64,000 nucleotides of DNA, taken from positions 1-64,000 of the forward strand of contig NZ_RHLN01000009.1 of NCBI RefSeq assembly GCF_004121075.1, written 5' to 3'. The notes under the pieces were generated by a model that worked only from the letters and a program-made list of their open reading frames with translations, was not told the DNA's origin and searched no databases. Each line of letters starts with the position of its first letter. The stretch's first letter is position 1. This DNA comes from Lutibacter sp. HS1-25. GTDB taxonomy: Bacteria; Bacteroidota; Bacteroidia; Flavobacteriales; Flavobacteriaceae. This document shows positions 8,673-16,237 of the stretch, in pieces. The translations under genes were made by a program, and so were the position numbers.

Positions 8673-10019
8673 ATGTTAAAAAAGCTACAAATATTAGTTT
8701 TACTTGTTACTATCACTGCTCAAAGTCAGCAAACTGTAACTGGCACAATAAACCCCATAAATACCGATTATACCTGGGCAGCTTTATACCAATTAAAAGG
8801 TGCAAAACAAATTTATGTAGACAATGTAAATTTTGAAAACGAAAAATTTTCGATTGTTTTTCCTGAAAATTCTCCAAGTGGTATGTACCGCTTGCGTTTT
8901 AAAATGGACAACCAAAGTACCATAGATATTATTTACAATCAAAAAAACATTGAACTTAAGTTAGACCCTTCAAAACCCTTTGAAACTGTAGATTTTATTA
9001 CTTCAGAAGAAAATATAATTTACCATAAATATGTACAAAAAACCAATGCCATCAAACAAAATTTAGATGCAATTCAGTACACTTATTTTAAAATGAAAAC
9101 GGAAGCTGAAAAAGCTGAGGCGCGTATTAGTTACCAAAATGTATTGCTTTATTACAAAGAAATTCAGCAAGAATTTGAAGTGAATTCTGAAGGCATGCTT
9201 GCCAGTCATTTTATAAAATCAAATGAAAAATACTATGCTGAAAAACTTTTTGAAAATCCGCAAGAATATTTAAATAGTGAGAAAACACATTTTTTTGAAT
9301 ACATAAATTTTACAGATCCTGTTATTATCAATTCAAATGTAATTACACAAGCGGTGTTAGATTACACTTTTTATTTAAATGCTTCTGATGATGTTGAAGT
9401 ACAACAAAAACTGTATAAAAATGCCATAGATACTGTTTTAGCAAAAGTATCTGATAACAATCTGTTAAAAAGTGAAATCGTAAATACCTTATTATATGCT
9501 TTTTCTCAATCTGAAAATTTAACCATTACAGATTATCTGCAAGAAAATTACTACGAAAATTTGCCTGCTGAATATAAAAATGATGAAGATATTAACAATA
9601 TTTTAGAAAATTTAAAAATAGCAATTGGTAGAACTGCACCAGATTTTACTTTTAATATAAATGGCGAAACAAACAGTTTACACAATTTAAACACAGCAAA
9701 AACGTATGTATTGGTTTTTTGGAGCACAGAATGTTCGCATTGTATAGATGAAGTTCCAAAATTATACGATTATATGCTTAACAAAACCAACGTTCAGGTA
9801 ATTGATATTGGATTGGAAAATAGCAATGTTGAATTTGAAAAATATGCTGAAAAATTTGAAAAATGGATTTCTGTTTTAGGCTTGGGAAAATGGGAAAATT
9901 CAATTTCAAAAAATTACAATATTGTTAGTACGCCTACTTATTTTATTTTAAATGAAGCTAAAACAATTATTGAAAAACCCGAATATATTGAAGATGTAAA
10001 AGCTTATTTTGAAAATTAA
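8673..10019 (+). CDS. TlpA-like thioredoxin-fold protein with DUF4369-type N-terminus
   Basis: The 448-residue exported protein starts with a signal peptide (MLKKLQILVLLVTITAQSQ). Residues of about 20-110 resemble the DUF4369 domain common in Bacteroidota thioredoxins (QQTVTGTIN..., then YRLRFKM). A long helical middle section follows. The thioredoxin domain begins near 315 (IGRTAPDFTFNINGE) and carries the redox motif WSTECSHCIDEVPK (CxxC as CSHC) and the cis-Pro loop YNIVSTPTYFILN. The likely role is thiol-disulfide exchange in the periplasm, reducing or isomerising client proteins such as those involved in cytochrome maturation; the client is not evident. It follows the small gene at 8301 by 18 bp and ends at a bidirectional terminator. 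Confidence 0.85.
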   Translation: MLKKLQILVLLVTITAQSQQTVTGTINPINTDYTWAALYQLKGAKQIYVDNVNFENEKFSIVFPENSPSGMYRLRFKMDNQSTIDIIYNQKNIELKLDPSKPFETVDFITSEENIIYHKYVQKTNAIKQNLDAIQYTYFKMKTEAEKAEARISYQNVLLYYKEIQQEFEVNSEGMLASHFIKSNEKYYAEKLFENPQEYLNSEKTHFFEYINFTDPVIINSNVITQAVLDYTFYLNASDDVEVQQKLYKNAIDTVLAKVSDNNLLKSEIVNTLLYAFSQSENLTITDYLQENYYENLPAEYKNDEDINNILENLKIAIGRTAPDFTFNINGETNSLHNLNTAKTYVLVFWSTECSHCIDEVPKLYDYMLNKTNVQVIDIGLENSNVEFEKYAEKFEKWISVLGLGKWENSISKNYNIVSTPTYFILNEAKTIIEKPEYIEDVKAYFEN

Positions 10020-10048
10020 AGTTGGTTTTTAATATGAAAACCAACTTT
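10018..10048. terminator. Bidirectional terminator
   Basis: A 12-bp perfect stem AAAGTTGGTTTT / AAAACCAACTTT with a 7-base loop lies between two convergent genes. The A and T runs on both sides let it work on both strands. Confidence 0.8.
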
Positions 10049-10063
10049 AATTTTTAATCTTAA

Positions 10064-10441
10064 TTAATGATTGCATTGGTGGTCATGCTCATGTTCGTGA
10101 TGTGCGCAAGTTATGCCACTATCTTTAATTTTTCCTTGTAAGTATAGATTTATTATTTCATTGGTATTTCCAGAACAACCTCTTACAACATCAATATTAC
10201 AGGCATTTAAAACATGAATAGCTCCAGTACCAATACTGCCTGCAAGCATTAAAGACACACCATGTTCTACCAAAATACTTGCTATATTAGATTTACATCC
10301 ACATCCTTGTTCTGCTGCTAAAGTTTCTACTTCAATAATTTTATTTTCATTTGAAATTGTATAAATTTCATAGAAGTTACATTGACCAAAATGATCTTCT
10401 AATTGATTATTACCATCTACAGGTATTGCTATTTTTTTCAT
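10064..10441 (-). CDS. NifX/NifB-type (dinitrogenase Fe-Mo cofactor) family protein
   Basis: The 125-residue protein belongs to the small NifX-like fold family (PF02579): MKKIAIPVDGNNQLEDHFGQCNFYEIYTI at the N-terminus, then EQGCGCKSNIASILVEHGV, and GCSGNTNEIINLYLQG near the end. It finishes in a His-rich tail (HHEHEHDHQCNH). Family members bind iron-sulfur or molybdenum-containing clusters, or act in metallocluster handling outside nitrogen fixation. No nitrogenase or cluster ATPase gene is near. Its start codon overlaps the end of the DUF134 gene by four bases (ATGA), so both are translated from one message. The CGC motif, the extra Cys and the His tail suggest metal binding; the physiological partner is unknown. 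Confidence 0.8.
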   Translation of the reverse strand: MKKIAIPVDGNNQLEDHFGQCNFYEIYTISNENKIIEVETLAAEQGCGCKSNIASILVEHGVSLMLAGSIGTGAIHVLNACNIDVVRGCSGNTNEIINLYLQGKIKDSGITCAHHEHEHDHQCNH

Positions 10442-10860
10442 TGTAAATTTGTTTTATTTAAAGTTATAAATTCATTTTTATTGCAATTATTACATTTCGT
10501 ACTGGTGTTGTGTTTTTTTTCATGCCCTTCAACCAAGTCGTTACATTTTTTACACCTATACCAATCATTATCAAATTCGTAATTACCACCATCAATAACA
10601 ATGGCTTTTCCTTCAACAAATGCTTTTGTAATATTTTTTAGTGCTTTGTTATAAATTCGGGTAAGTGTTGGTCTAGAGATATTCATTAAAACTGCCGCAT
10701 CTTTTTGCTGAAGCATTTCATAATTAACCAATCTAATACTTTCGTATTCTTCAAAAGATAATTTTATAGTTTCTAAAGCACATCTAGGAATTCCAAACGG
10801 CTTAAACCCTTTCATTTTTGGTGGTTGAGCAACTTTTCTATTTTTTTCAGGTCTAGCCAT
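10438..10860 (-). CDS. DUF134 family DNA-binding protein
   Basis: The 140-residue protein matches DUF134: N-terminal ARPEKNRKVAQPPKMKGFKPFGIP, then a sigma-70 region 4-like helix-turn-helix (LSFEEYESIRLVNYEMLQQKDAAVLMNISRPTLTRIYNKA), and a C-terminal part with four Cys as CKKCNDLVEGH and CNNCNKN that could hold zinc. DUF134 and NifX-like proteins are recurrently adjacent in prokaryotes, and here they overlap by 4 bp. A perfect palindrome ATGAAC-N4-GTTCAT directly next to the -7 box at 10877-10884 is a natural candidate for autoregulation. The inducing signal is unknown. Confidence 0.82.
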   Translation of the reverse strand: MARPEKNRKVAQPPKMKGFKPFGIPRCALETIKLSFEEYESIRLVNYEMLQQKDAAVLMNISRPTLTRIYNKALKNITKAFVEGKAIVIDGGNYEFDNDWYRCKKCNDLVEGHEKKHNTSTKCNNCNKNEFITLNKTNLQ

Positions 10861-10876
10861 TTCAATTATTAAAGCA

Positions 10877-10900
10877 CAAATATAATGAACCTACGTTCAT
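10877..10900 (-). promoter_or_regulatory. Promoter and palindromic operator of the DUF134-NifX operon
   Basis: On the minus strand TATATTTG (10877-10884) is a full -7 match. Immediately upstream is the perfect inverted repeat ATGAAC-GTAG-GTTCAT (10885-10900), so a bound protein would sit between -7 and -33. The leader is about 15 bases. Confidence 0.65.
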
Positions 10901-10936
10901 AATATTGTACCTTAAGTTACATTATGCATAAATAAA

Positions 10937-11296
10937 TTAAAAATGCAAAAAAGCATCTTCTAAATGTTCAATATCAAAATGAGGATGGTTTTTTGTAATG
11001 GCAATAATATCAAAACGAACCTCAACATCTAAATCTCTAGAGATTACATATTCATTTACTGCTTCAACCAATAGCTGAATCTTTTTTTGATTTACAAAAT
11101 CTTGAGGATTTCCAAAGTAATCACTAGAACGTGTTTTTACTTCAACAACAGCTAAAATGTTGTTTTTTAAAGCAATAATATCTATTTCTGCTTTTTTATA
11201 GCGCCAATTGCGCTCTATAATTTGATAGTTCTTTTTTTGAAGTAATTCTACAGCCAACTCCTCGCCTAACTCACCAAGTTCATTGTGCTTAGCCAT
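10937..11296 (-). CDS. YraN family (UPF0102) nuclease-fold protein
   Basis: The 119-residue protein belongs to UPF0102/YraN, a small PD-(D/E)xK-type fold related to Holliday-junction resolvases. Visible motifs are GELGEELAVELLQKKNYQIIERNWR, the acidic AEIDIIA, and VVEVKTRSS, giving the D..ExK arrangement of metal-dependent nucleases. The function in vivo is not established. A longer frame starting at 11323 adds nine residues, but it overlaps the upstream gene; the start MAKHNELGELGEE at 11296 matches the family and leaves an 8-bp gap. It is probably co-transcribed with the acidic protein gene upstream. Confidence 0.88.
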   Translation of the reverse strand: MAKHNELGELGEELAVELLQKKNYQIIERNWRYKKAEIDIIALKNNILAVVEVKTRSSDYFGNPQDFVNQKKIQLLVEAVNEYVISRDLDVEVRFDIIAITKNHPHFDIEHLEDAFLHF

Positions 11297-11303
11297 CTTG
11301 TTT

Positions 11304-12296
11304 TTATAAATATCTACGTTCAATTATATTTAAAAGTCGCTCTTCATATTCTAATTTACCAGACCAATCGTAATCTGGCTTTACAAATTCTAATACAAAG
11401 GTTTTGGCTTCAGCTTCAGTATCAAAAGAATTTAATTGCGATAAAACGCGGTTAAAATCTTCCTGACTTCCATCAAATAAATGTTTAACAAACCCTATTC
11501 TATCATTTAAACCAATTTGCAGATTTTTAGAAAATAACGCGTCGTTCAACGATTTTGGTTTTGGTTCTGGATTGGTTTCAATTACAGGATTTTCTTTTGT
11601 GACTCTTTCAAAAAGATTGGTAGCAACATCGGCAGAAATAGCATCTTTAAACTCATCTTCTAAACTAAAATGCATTTGTTCAATGTCTCGCTTGTTGTTT
11701 TTTACGTTGCTTTTTTCTGTTTCAAAAATTTCTTCAACCTGCTCAATGCTTAATTTTGGTTTTTCTTCAACAACTTTTTCAATCGCTTTTTCAACTTCAA
11801 CAGTGTTTGGCTTAATTGGCTCAACTACAATTTCTTCCTCTTCAATCAACTTCTCGACTATTGTTTTTGATACAACAGCAACAGGTTCTTCAATAAAATC
11901 TTCAATTTCAATTGCTTTTTCTTCAACCTTAGCTTTGACATCTTCAATTACAGATTCTTGCTCTTTTGCAGCTAACAAAGCATCTTCTTGTTGTTCTTTT
12001 AAAATTAAATCAGCCAAAACAGTTTCATCCAAAGTATCTTCATCTATCAAAAGATCTTTTTCATCAATAGCTGCAAACACAATTTCATCTTCAATTTCTT
12101 CAACAATAGCAACTTCCTTTTCAATAATTTCTTCCGAATAAAAATTAGACAAATTGCTTTCAACAAATTTTAATACACACAATTTTTCATAAATAATTTG
12201 TGCTTTTTTATGTAAATCAACCACATTACAAGTATCTTCCATTTCTAAAATACTGTTTGCCAGGTTTACTAAATCGGCTTTTAATTTTTTGTGCAT
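11304..12296 (-). CDS. Acidic conserved hypothetical protein
   Basis: The 330-residue protein has three parts. Residues 1-60 are helical (MHKKLKADLVNLANSILEMED, DLHKKAQIIYEKLC). Residues of about 60-210 form a long, very acidic low-complexity stretch rich in Glu, Val, Ile and Ala (repeated VEE, EEEIVVEP, AIEKVVEEKPK), probably disordered or coiled. The C-terminal 110 residues look folded and conserved: LNDALFSKNLQIGLNDRIGFVKHLFDGSQEDFNRVLSQLNSF ending in the aromatic PDYDWSGKLEYEERLLNIIERRYL. I know this type as a conserved Flavobacteriaceae protein without an assigned function. It lies directly upstream of yraN in the same orientation. No signal peptide or membrane segment is present. The low-complexity middle makes the opposite strand appear open too, but that frame is an artefact. 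Confidence 0.7.
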   Translation of the reverse strand: MHKKLKADLVNLANSILEMEDTCNVVDLHKKAQIIYEKLCVLKFVESNLSNFYSEEIIEKEVAIVEEIEDEIVFAAIDEKDLLIDEDTLDETVLADLILKEQQEDALLAAKEQESVIEDVKAKVEEKAIEIEDFIEEPVAVVSKTIVEKLIEEEEIVVEPIKPNTVEVEKAIEKVVEEKPKLSIEQVEEIFETEKSNVKNNKRDIEQMHFSLEDEFKDAISADVATNLFERVTKENPVIETNPEPKPKSLNDALFSKNLQIGLNDRIGFVKHLFDGSQEDFNRVLSQLNSFDTEAEAKTFVLEFVKPDYDWSGKLEYEERLLNIIERRYL

Positions 12297-12410
12297 AAGT
12301 TGAGATGTTAAATATTTTTTGATCTATAATTTTTAATAAATTTGTGTGATTTGAAAATGTACAGTATTACCTTTCAAAAATTAGTCAACTAAGGTAATTA
12401 AATATAACCA

Positions 12411-12418
12411 TATATTTG
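12411..12418 (+). promoter_or_regulatory. -7 element of the tdk-alr promoter
   Basis: TATATTTG matches the consensus and lies 52 bases before the tdk start. No clear -33 element is visible. Confidence 0.55.
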
Positions 12419-12469
12419 TTGCATTTATTTTAAAAAAATACAATAACCTTTCAATTGTGAAATTACAAA

Positions 12470-13087
12470 ATGTTTCTTGAAAATACCGTAAATCATAACG
12501 AACAATTTGGCTGGATTGAAGTAATTTGCGGCTCCATGTTTTCGGGTAAAACCGAAGAGTTGATCCGCAGGCTTAAAAGAGCACAATTTGCCAAACAAAA
12601 AGTAGAAATTTTTAAACCTACTATTGACAGAAGGTATGATGACGAAAATGTAGTTTCGCATGATGCTAATGAAATTAGGTCAACACCCGTACCATCTTCG
12701 GCAAACATTAGGCTTTTAGCCAATGATGTTGATGTGGTTGGTATTGATGAAGCACAGTTTTTTGACGATGAAATTGTTGCTGTTTGTAACGACCTTGCAA
12801 ACCGAGGTATCCGCGTAATTGTTGCTGGTTTAGATATGGATTTTAAAGGCAATCCGTTTGGACCAATGCCTGCCTTAATGGCAACTGCAGAGTATGTTAC
12901 AAAAGTACATGCCGTTTGCACTCGAACTGGAAATTTAGCACATTATAGCCATAGAACCGCACCTAGTGAAGCGCTTGTTTTATTAGGTGAAACACAAGAA
13001 TATGAGCCTTTAAGCAGATCGGCCTATTTTAAAGCTATGCAAGAAGCAAAAATTAAAAAATCCGAACAAGCTAAGGATGGAAAATAA
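12470..13087 (+). CDS. tdk: Thymidine kinase
   Basis: The enzyme phosphorylates thymidine to dTMP with ATP in pyrimidine salvage. The 205-residue protein is of the TK1 type: the P-loop is [11 protein letters not shown] (about 22-32), the Walker B-like motif with the catalytic region is [10 protein letters not shown], and the lasso region is visible as [15 protein letters not shown]. In place of the usual zinc-binding CxxC there is CTRTGN, and the second Cys pair near the C-terminus is not seen, so the structural zinc site is probably absent or altered. The final 11 bases overlap the alr start, indicating translational coupling. Confidence 0.93.
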   Translation: MFLENTVNHNEQFGWIEVICGSMFSGKTEELIRRLKRAQFAKQKVEIFKPTIDRRYDDENVVSHDANEIRSTPVPSSANIRLLANDVDVVGIDEAQFFDDEIVAVCNDLANRGIRVIVAGLDMDFKGNPFGPMPALMATAEYVTKVHAVCTRTGNLAHYSHRTAPSEALVLLGETQEYEPLSRSAYFKAMQEAKIKKSEQAKDGK

Positions 13088-14189
13088 CCACATTACCATA
13101 TTAAATATTGATTTAAACGCTGTTGATTTTAACCTAAACTACTTTAAATCTAAACTTAAAACTACTACCAAAATTTTAGCGGTGGTAAAAGCATTTGGTT
13201 ACGGAAGTAGTTCTTTTGAAATTGCCAAACACATAGCTTCAAAAGTTGACTATTTTGCTGTTGCTTATTTAGATGAAGGCATTGCACTTAGAAATGCAGG
13301 AATTAAAACACCTATTTTGGTGCTGCACCCACAAAAAGTGAATCTTCAAAAAATGATTGATTACAATTTAGAACCTACCATTTATTCTGTACAATTATTA
13401 AAAGATATTATTGAAATTGCACAAACAAATGAAGGACTAAAAAACTATCCTATTCATCTTAAATTCAACACCGGATTAAACCGTTTGGGATTTGCAAAAA
13501 AAGATTGTTTAGAAATTTCAACCCTTATAAATAATCAGGACGCTGTACAAATTACTTCTATATTTTCGCACATTGCAGCTAGTGAAGATTTAAATGAACG
13601 CGCATTTACTTTACAACAAATAAATAGTTTTAAAAATATTTCAAGTGAATTGATTCCAACGCTAAAAAACAAACCTTTTCAACATATGCTAAATACCTCG
13701 GGTATTATTAATTATGCTGAAGAAGCCCAGTTTGACATGGTACGTTTGGGTATTGGACTGTATGGTTTTGGAAATGCTACTGAAAAAACCAATCAGTTAA
13801 AAAATGTTTTCACTTTATCATCTGTAATATCTCAAATTCACACTATTGAAAAAGGAGATAGCGTGGGTTACAATCGCTCATTTATGGCGCAAAGTACTAT
13901 CAAATCTGCTACCATTCCTATTGGTCATGCTGATGGAATTTCACGTCAGTTTGGAAAAGGAAAAGGCTACGTTTATATTAACAATAAAAAAGCGCCCATT
14001 TTAGGCAATGTTTGTATGGATGTTATTATGGTAAATGTTACTGATATTGACTGTAATGAAGGTGATGAAGTTTTTATTTACAAAAACCAACAACACATGG
14101 AAGATTTGGCAAAAAACATCAACTCAATTCCTTACGAATTACTCACCGCTATATCTCAACGAATAAAAAGAATTTTCACAAAATTTTAA
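13077..14189 (+). CDS. alr: Alanine racemase
   Basis: This PLP enzyme interconverts L- and D-alanine for peptidoglycan. The 370-residue protein has the PLP-lysine motif AVVKAFGYG (about 36-44), the fold type III barrel, GLNRLGF, the catalytic tyrosine region DSVGYNRSF and the C-terminal beta domain [14 protein letters not shown]. It is a stand-alone Alr; Bacteroidota often also have a MurF-Alr fusion, which is not present here. Its start lies inside the last codons of tdk (11-bp overlap), so it depends on the tdk promoter. Confidence 0.94.
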   Translation: MENNHITILNIDLNAVDFNLNYFKSKLKTTTKILAVVKAFGYGSSSFEIAKHIASKVDYFAVAYLDEGIALRNAGIKTPILVLHPQKVNLQKMIDYNLEPTIYSVQLLKDIIEIAQTNEGLKNYPIHLKFNTGLNRLGFAKKDCLEISTLINNQDAVQITSIFSHIAASEDLNERAFTLQQINSFKNISSELIPTLKNKPFQHMLNTSGIINYAEEAQFDMVRLGIGLYGFGNATEKTNQLKNVFTLSSVISQIHTIEKGDSVGYNRSFMAQSTIKSATIPIGHADGISRQFGKGKGYVYINNKKAPILGNVCMDVIMVNVTDIDCNEGDEVFIYKNQQHMEDLAKNINSIPYELLTAISQRIKRIFTKF

Positions 14190-14243
14190 CATTAACAAAA
14201 TTTTATTATATTAGCACCTCAATAATAAAAAAATTCAATTAAA

Positions 14244-14654
14244 ATGGGAATGCTAAAAGAATTTAAAGATTTTGCTGTTAAAGGAAATCTAGTTGATATT
14301 GCTGTTGGTTTTGTTATGGGTGCTGCATTTAATAAAGTAGTAGCATCGTTTACAGGTGGTATTGTTTCTCCATTGGTTGGACTTGTATTTAAATCAGATT
14401 TTAAAGGTTTAAAATATGTTATTAATGAAGGTGTTATAGATGAAGCTGGAGCAGTAACTGGTGAAATTGCAGTTATGTATGGCGAATTTTTAACCAATTT
14501 AATAGATTTTACTATTGTAGCTTTTGTAATGTTTATGATGATAAAAGCAATTAACAAAACTAAAAAACAAGAAACGCCTGCACCTGCTGCACCAAAAGGA
14601 CCTTCTCAAGAAGATTTATTAGTAGAAATTAGAGATTTACTAGCAAAAAAATAA
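14244..14654 (+). CDS. mscL: Large-conductance mechanosensitive channel
   Basis: MscL opens under high membrane tension to release solutes during hypo-osmotic shock. The 136-residue protein has the hallmark N-terminus MGMLKEFKDFAVKGNLVDIAVGFVMGAAFNKVV (amphipathic S1 plus TM1), the periplasmic loop, TM2 (FLTNLIDFTIVAFVMFMMIKA) and a charged C-terminal helix after a Pro/Ala linker. It is a single gene with its own strong terminator. TATATTAG about 35 bases upstream is a weak -7 match. Confidence 0.96.
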   Translation: MGMLKEFKDFAVKGNLVDIAVGFVMGAAFNKVVASFTGGIVSPLVGLVFKSDFKGLKYVINEGVIDEAGAVTGEIAVMYGEFLTNLIDFTIVAFVMFMMIKAINKTKKQETPAPAAPKGPSQEDLLVEIRDLLAKK

Positions 14655-14691
14655 ACAAAGAAATAAACCAAACTTTCTTTTTATGAATGAG

Positions 14692-14721
14692 AAGGGTTTG
14701 CTTAAATGCAAACCCTTTTCT
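14692..14721 (+). terminator. Terminator after mscL
   Basis: A 10-bp perfect stem AAGGGTTTGC / GCAAACCCTT with a 6-base loop is followed by a short T-rich tail, 37 bases after the stop. Confidence 0.8.
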
Positions 14722-14727
14722 ATTTAA

Positions 14728-14814
14728 TTAAATACCGTGTTTAAGCTCAATTTCAACAACTCCACCACTGGCTCTAACACCCCAATGCCCAGCATCATTG
14801 CCAACCAAAACTTT
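14728..14814 (-). pseudogene. Possible 3' remnant of a lost gene
   Basis: On the minus strand 28 sense codons end in TAA. They encode VLVGNDAGHWGVRASGG followed by VVEIELKHGI, which reads like the end of a real protein rather than intergenic translation. A TAA stop immediately precedes this piece and no start is present. It lies in the spacer between mscL and the next gene. The parent family is not recognised. Confidence 0.3.
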
Positions 14815-14899
14815 TTAACAAATAAACTCAACAATCGTTATATAAAAATTTGGCTTCACACTTTCCAACTTTCAACTAAATTATTAAACATTAATTCAC

Positions 14900-14907
14900 T
14901 ATTTTTG
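14900..14907 (+). promoter_or_regulatory. -7 element of the 14930 gene
   Basis: TATTTTTG is a full -7 match, 22 bases before the ATG. Confidence 0.55.
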
Positions 14908-14929
14908 TCAAACTAAAAAACTATCTATT

Positions 14930-15364
14930 ATGACTAAAATGATTCACTCCTATTGGGCTTACATTGCATTAATTGTTTTAATTTTTGCAGTTGTAAATGC
15001 TATTATGGGTCTTAATTCAAAAAAAGATTTTACAGCAAAAGACTTACGAATTTCATTATTTGCTTTGATTGCTTCACATATTCAATTACTAATTGGGTTT
15101 GTTGCTTATTACACCTCTGATTATTACGTAATTATGCGTGAAGCAGGTATGGGAGAAGTTATGAAAAATAGCGATTTGAGAAAAATATTAGTAGAGCACC
15201 CTCTTGTAGGAATCATTGCTATTACTTTAATTACTATTGGATTTTCTAAACATAAAAAGAAAGCTACCAGCAACGGAAAATTTAAAACAATTGCAATATT
15301 TTACACCATTGCATCGCTTTTAATTTTAAGCAGAATTCCTTGGGCACAATGGTTTTCTAACTAA
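14930..15364 (+). CDS. Small integral membrane protein, conserved in Flavobacteriaceae
   Basis: The 144-residue protein has four predicted membrane spans: YWAYIALIVLIFAVVNAIMGL, LRISLFALIASHIQLLIGFVAYYT, VGIIAITLITIGF and FKTIAIFYTIASLLILSRIPW. Conserved His residues lie near the membrane in MIHSYWAY, SHIQLL and VEHPLVG, which is a layout seen in small heme-b or quinol-binding membrane proteins, but this is only suggestive. A nearby second ATG (residue 4) is an alternative start. The gene is monocistronic with its own promoter and a long hairpin after it. I know of no established function. Confidence 0.65.
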   Translation: MTKMIHSYWAYIALIVLIFAVVNAIMGLNSKKDFTAKDLRISLFALIASHIQLLIGFVAYYTSDYYVIMREAGMGEVMKNSDLRKILVEHPLVGIIAITLITIGFSKHKKKATSNGKFKTIAIFYTIASLLILSRIPWAQWFSN

Positions 15365-15373
15365 ATAATTTCA

Positions 15374-15430
15374 TTGAGCCTGTTAAATAATTTTCTTTAA
15401 CAATTTTGTATTTTATACTAACAGGCTCAA
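15374..15430 (+). terminator. Long-loop hairpin after the membrane protein gene
   Basis: A perfect 12-bp inverted repeat TTGAGCCTGTTA / TAACAGGCTCAA encloses 33 bases. It begins 9 bases after the stop and is followed by TTTAAAA rather than a clean T run, so it may be a terminator or an mRNA 3'-stabilising structure. Confidence 0.5.
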
Positions 15431-15479
15431 TTTAAAATATCTGTAACACCGCTTTTAAACATTCTATTTTCTGTTTACA

Positions 15480-16211
15480 ATGAAAAAAATAGCTTCTTAC
15501 ATACTCTCTTCAATATTTTATTTTTTTTACGGAATTTACTTGCTTTTTTTCCATGTTGTACAATGGTTGGGTTTTAACCTTGGCGGTTACAAAGGACATA
15601 AATTTGCAGTTGATTTTATGAACTGCTCACTTACCAAATTATTATATATTTTAGGCTCTAAGGTCACATTTATAAGTAAGCATCCTATTCCAAAAAACGT
15701 TCCTTTAATTTTAGTTTCCAATCATCAAAGTATGCACGACATTTGTCCAATTTCGTGTTTTATGAAAGATTACCATCCTAAATTTGTTTCAAAAATTGAA
15801 TTGGGAAAAGGCATCCCAAGTGTTTCTTACAATTTAACACATGGTGGATCTGTTTTAATAGACCGTAAAGATGCGCGTCAAGCACTTACAGCACTTAAAG
15901 ACTTTGGAAAATATATTGAAGAAAATAAATACACTGCTGTTATTTTTCCTGAAGGAACAAGAAGCAAAGATGGTAAACCAAAGCGTTTTTCAGAAAATGG
16001 ACTAAAAATGTTAACCAAATTTGCACCTTCAGCCTATGTAATTCCTGTAACAATTAACAATTGTTGGAAATTAAATAAAAACGGCTCTTTTCCCTTAGAA
16101 ATTGGTGTACCTATTACCTTTGAATTTCACGAAGCTATTGAAGCAAAATCAATGAAATTTGAAGACTTGTTTGAAAAAGTTGAAGCGACAATAAAAAATT
16201 CCGTAATTTAG
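15480..16211 (+). CDS. 1-acyl-glycerol-3-phosphate acyltransferase family protein
   Basis: This PlsC-type acyltransferase probably makes phosphatidate from lysophosphatidate. The 243-residue protein has an N-terminal membrane helix (ILSSIFYFFYGIYLLFFHVVQW) and the family motifs in order: NHQSMHD (HX4D catalytic, about 81-87), then GSVLIDRKD and the glycerol-phosphate-binding FPEGTRSKDG, followed by VIPVTINNCW. It sits 26 bp ahead of the acyl-ACP desaturase, so the pair probably act together in membrane-lipid synthesis and unsaturation. Exact substrate preference cannot be read. Confidence 0.88.
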   Translation: MKKIASYILSSIFYFFYGIYLLFFHVVQWLGFNLGGYKGHKFAVDFMNCSLTKLLYILGSKVTFISKHPIPKNVPLILVSNHQSMHDICPISCFMKDYHPKFVSKIELGKGIPSVSYNLTHGGSVLIDRKDARQALTALKDFGKYIEENKYTAVIFPEGTRSKDGKPKRFSENGLKMLTKFAPSAYVIPVTINNCWKLNKNGSFPLEIGVPITFEFHEAIEAKSMKFEDLFEKVEATIKNSVI

Positions 16212-16237
16212 CAGTAACTACTACTAAAAAATTACAC

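Noticed and set aside
10064-10860. Nitrogen fixation locus suggested by the NifX-like protein
   Set aside because: There are no nifHDK, nifB radical-SAM or nifEN genes; DUF134-NifX pairs are widespread in non-fixers.
11572-12141. Open frame of 189 codons on the plus strand, rich in Ser
   Set aside because: It is the complement of the Glu-rich low-complexity part of the acidic protein gene (GAA read as TTC/TCA), with no promoter or homology.
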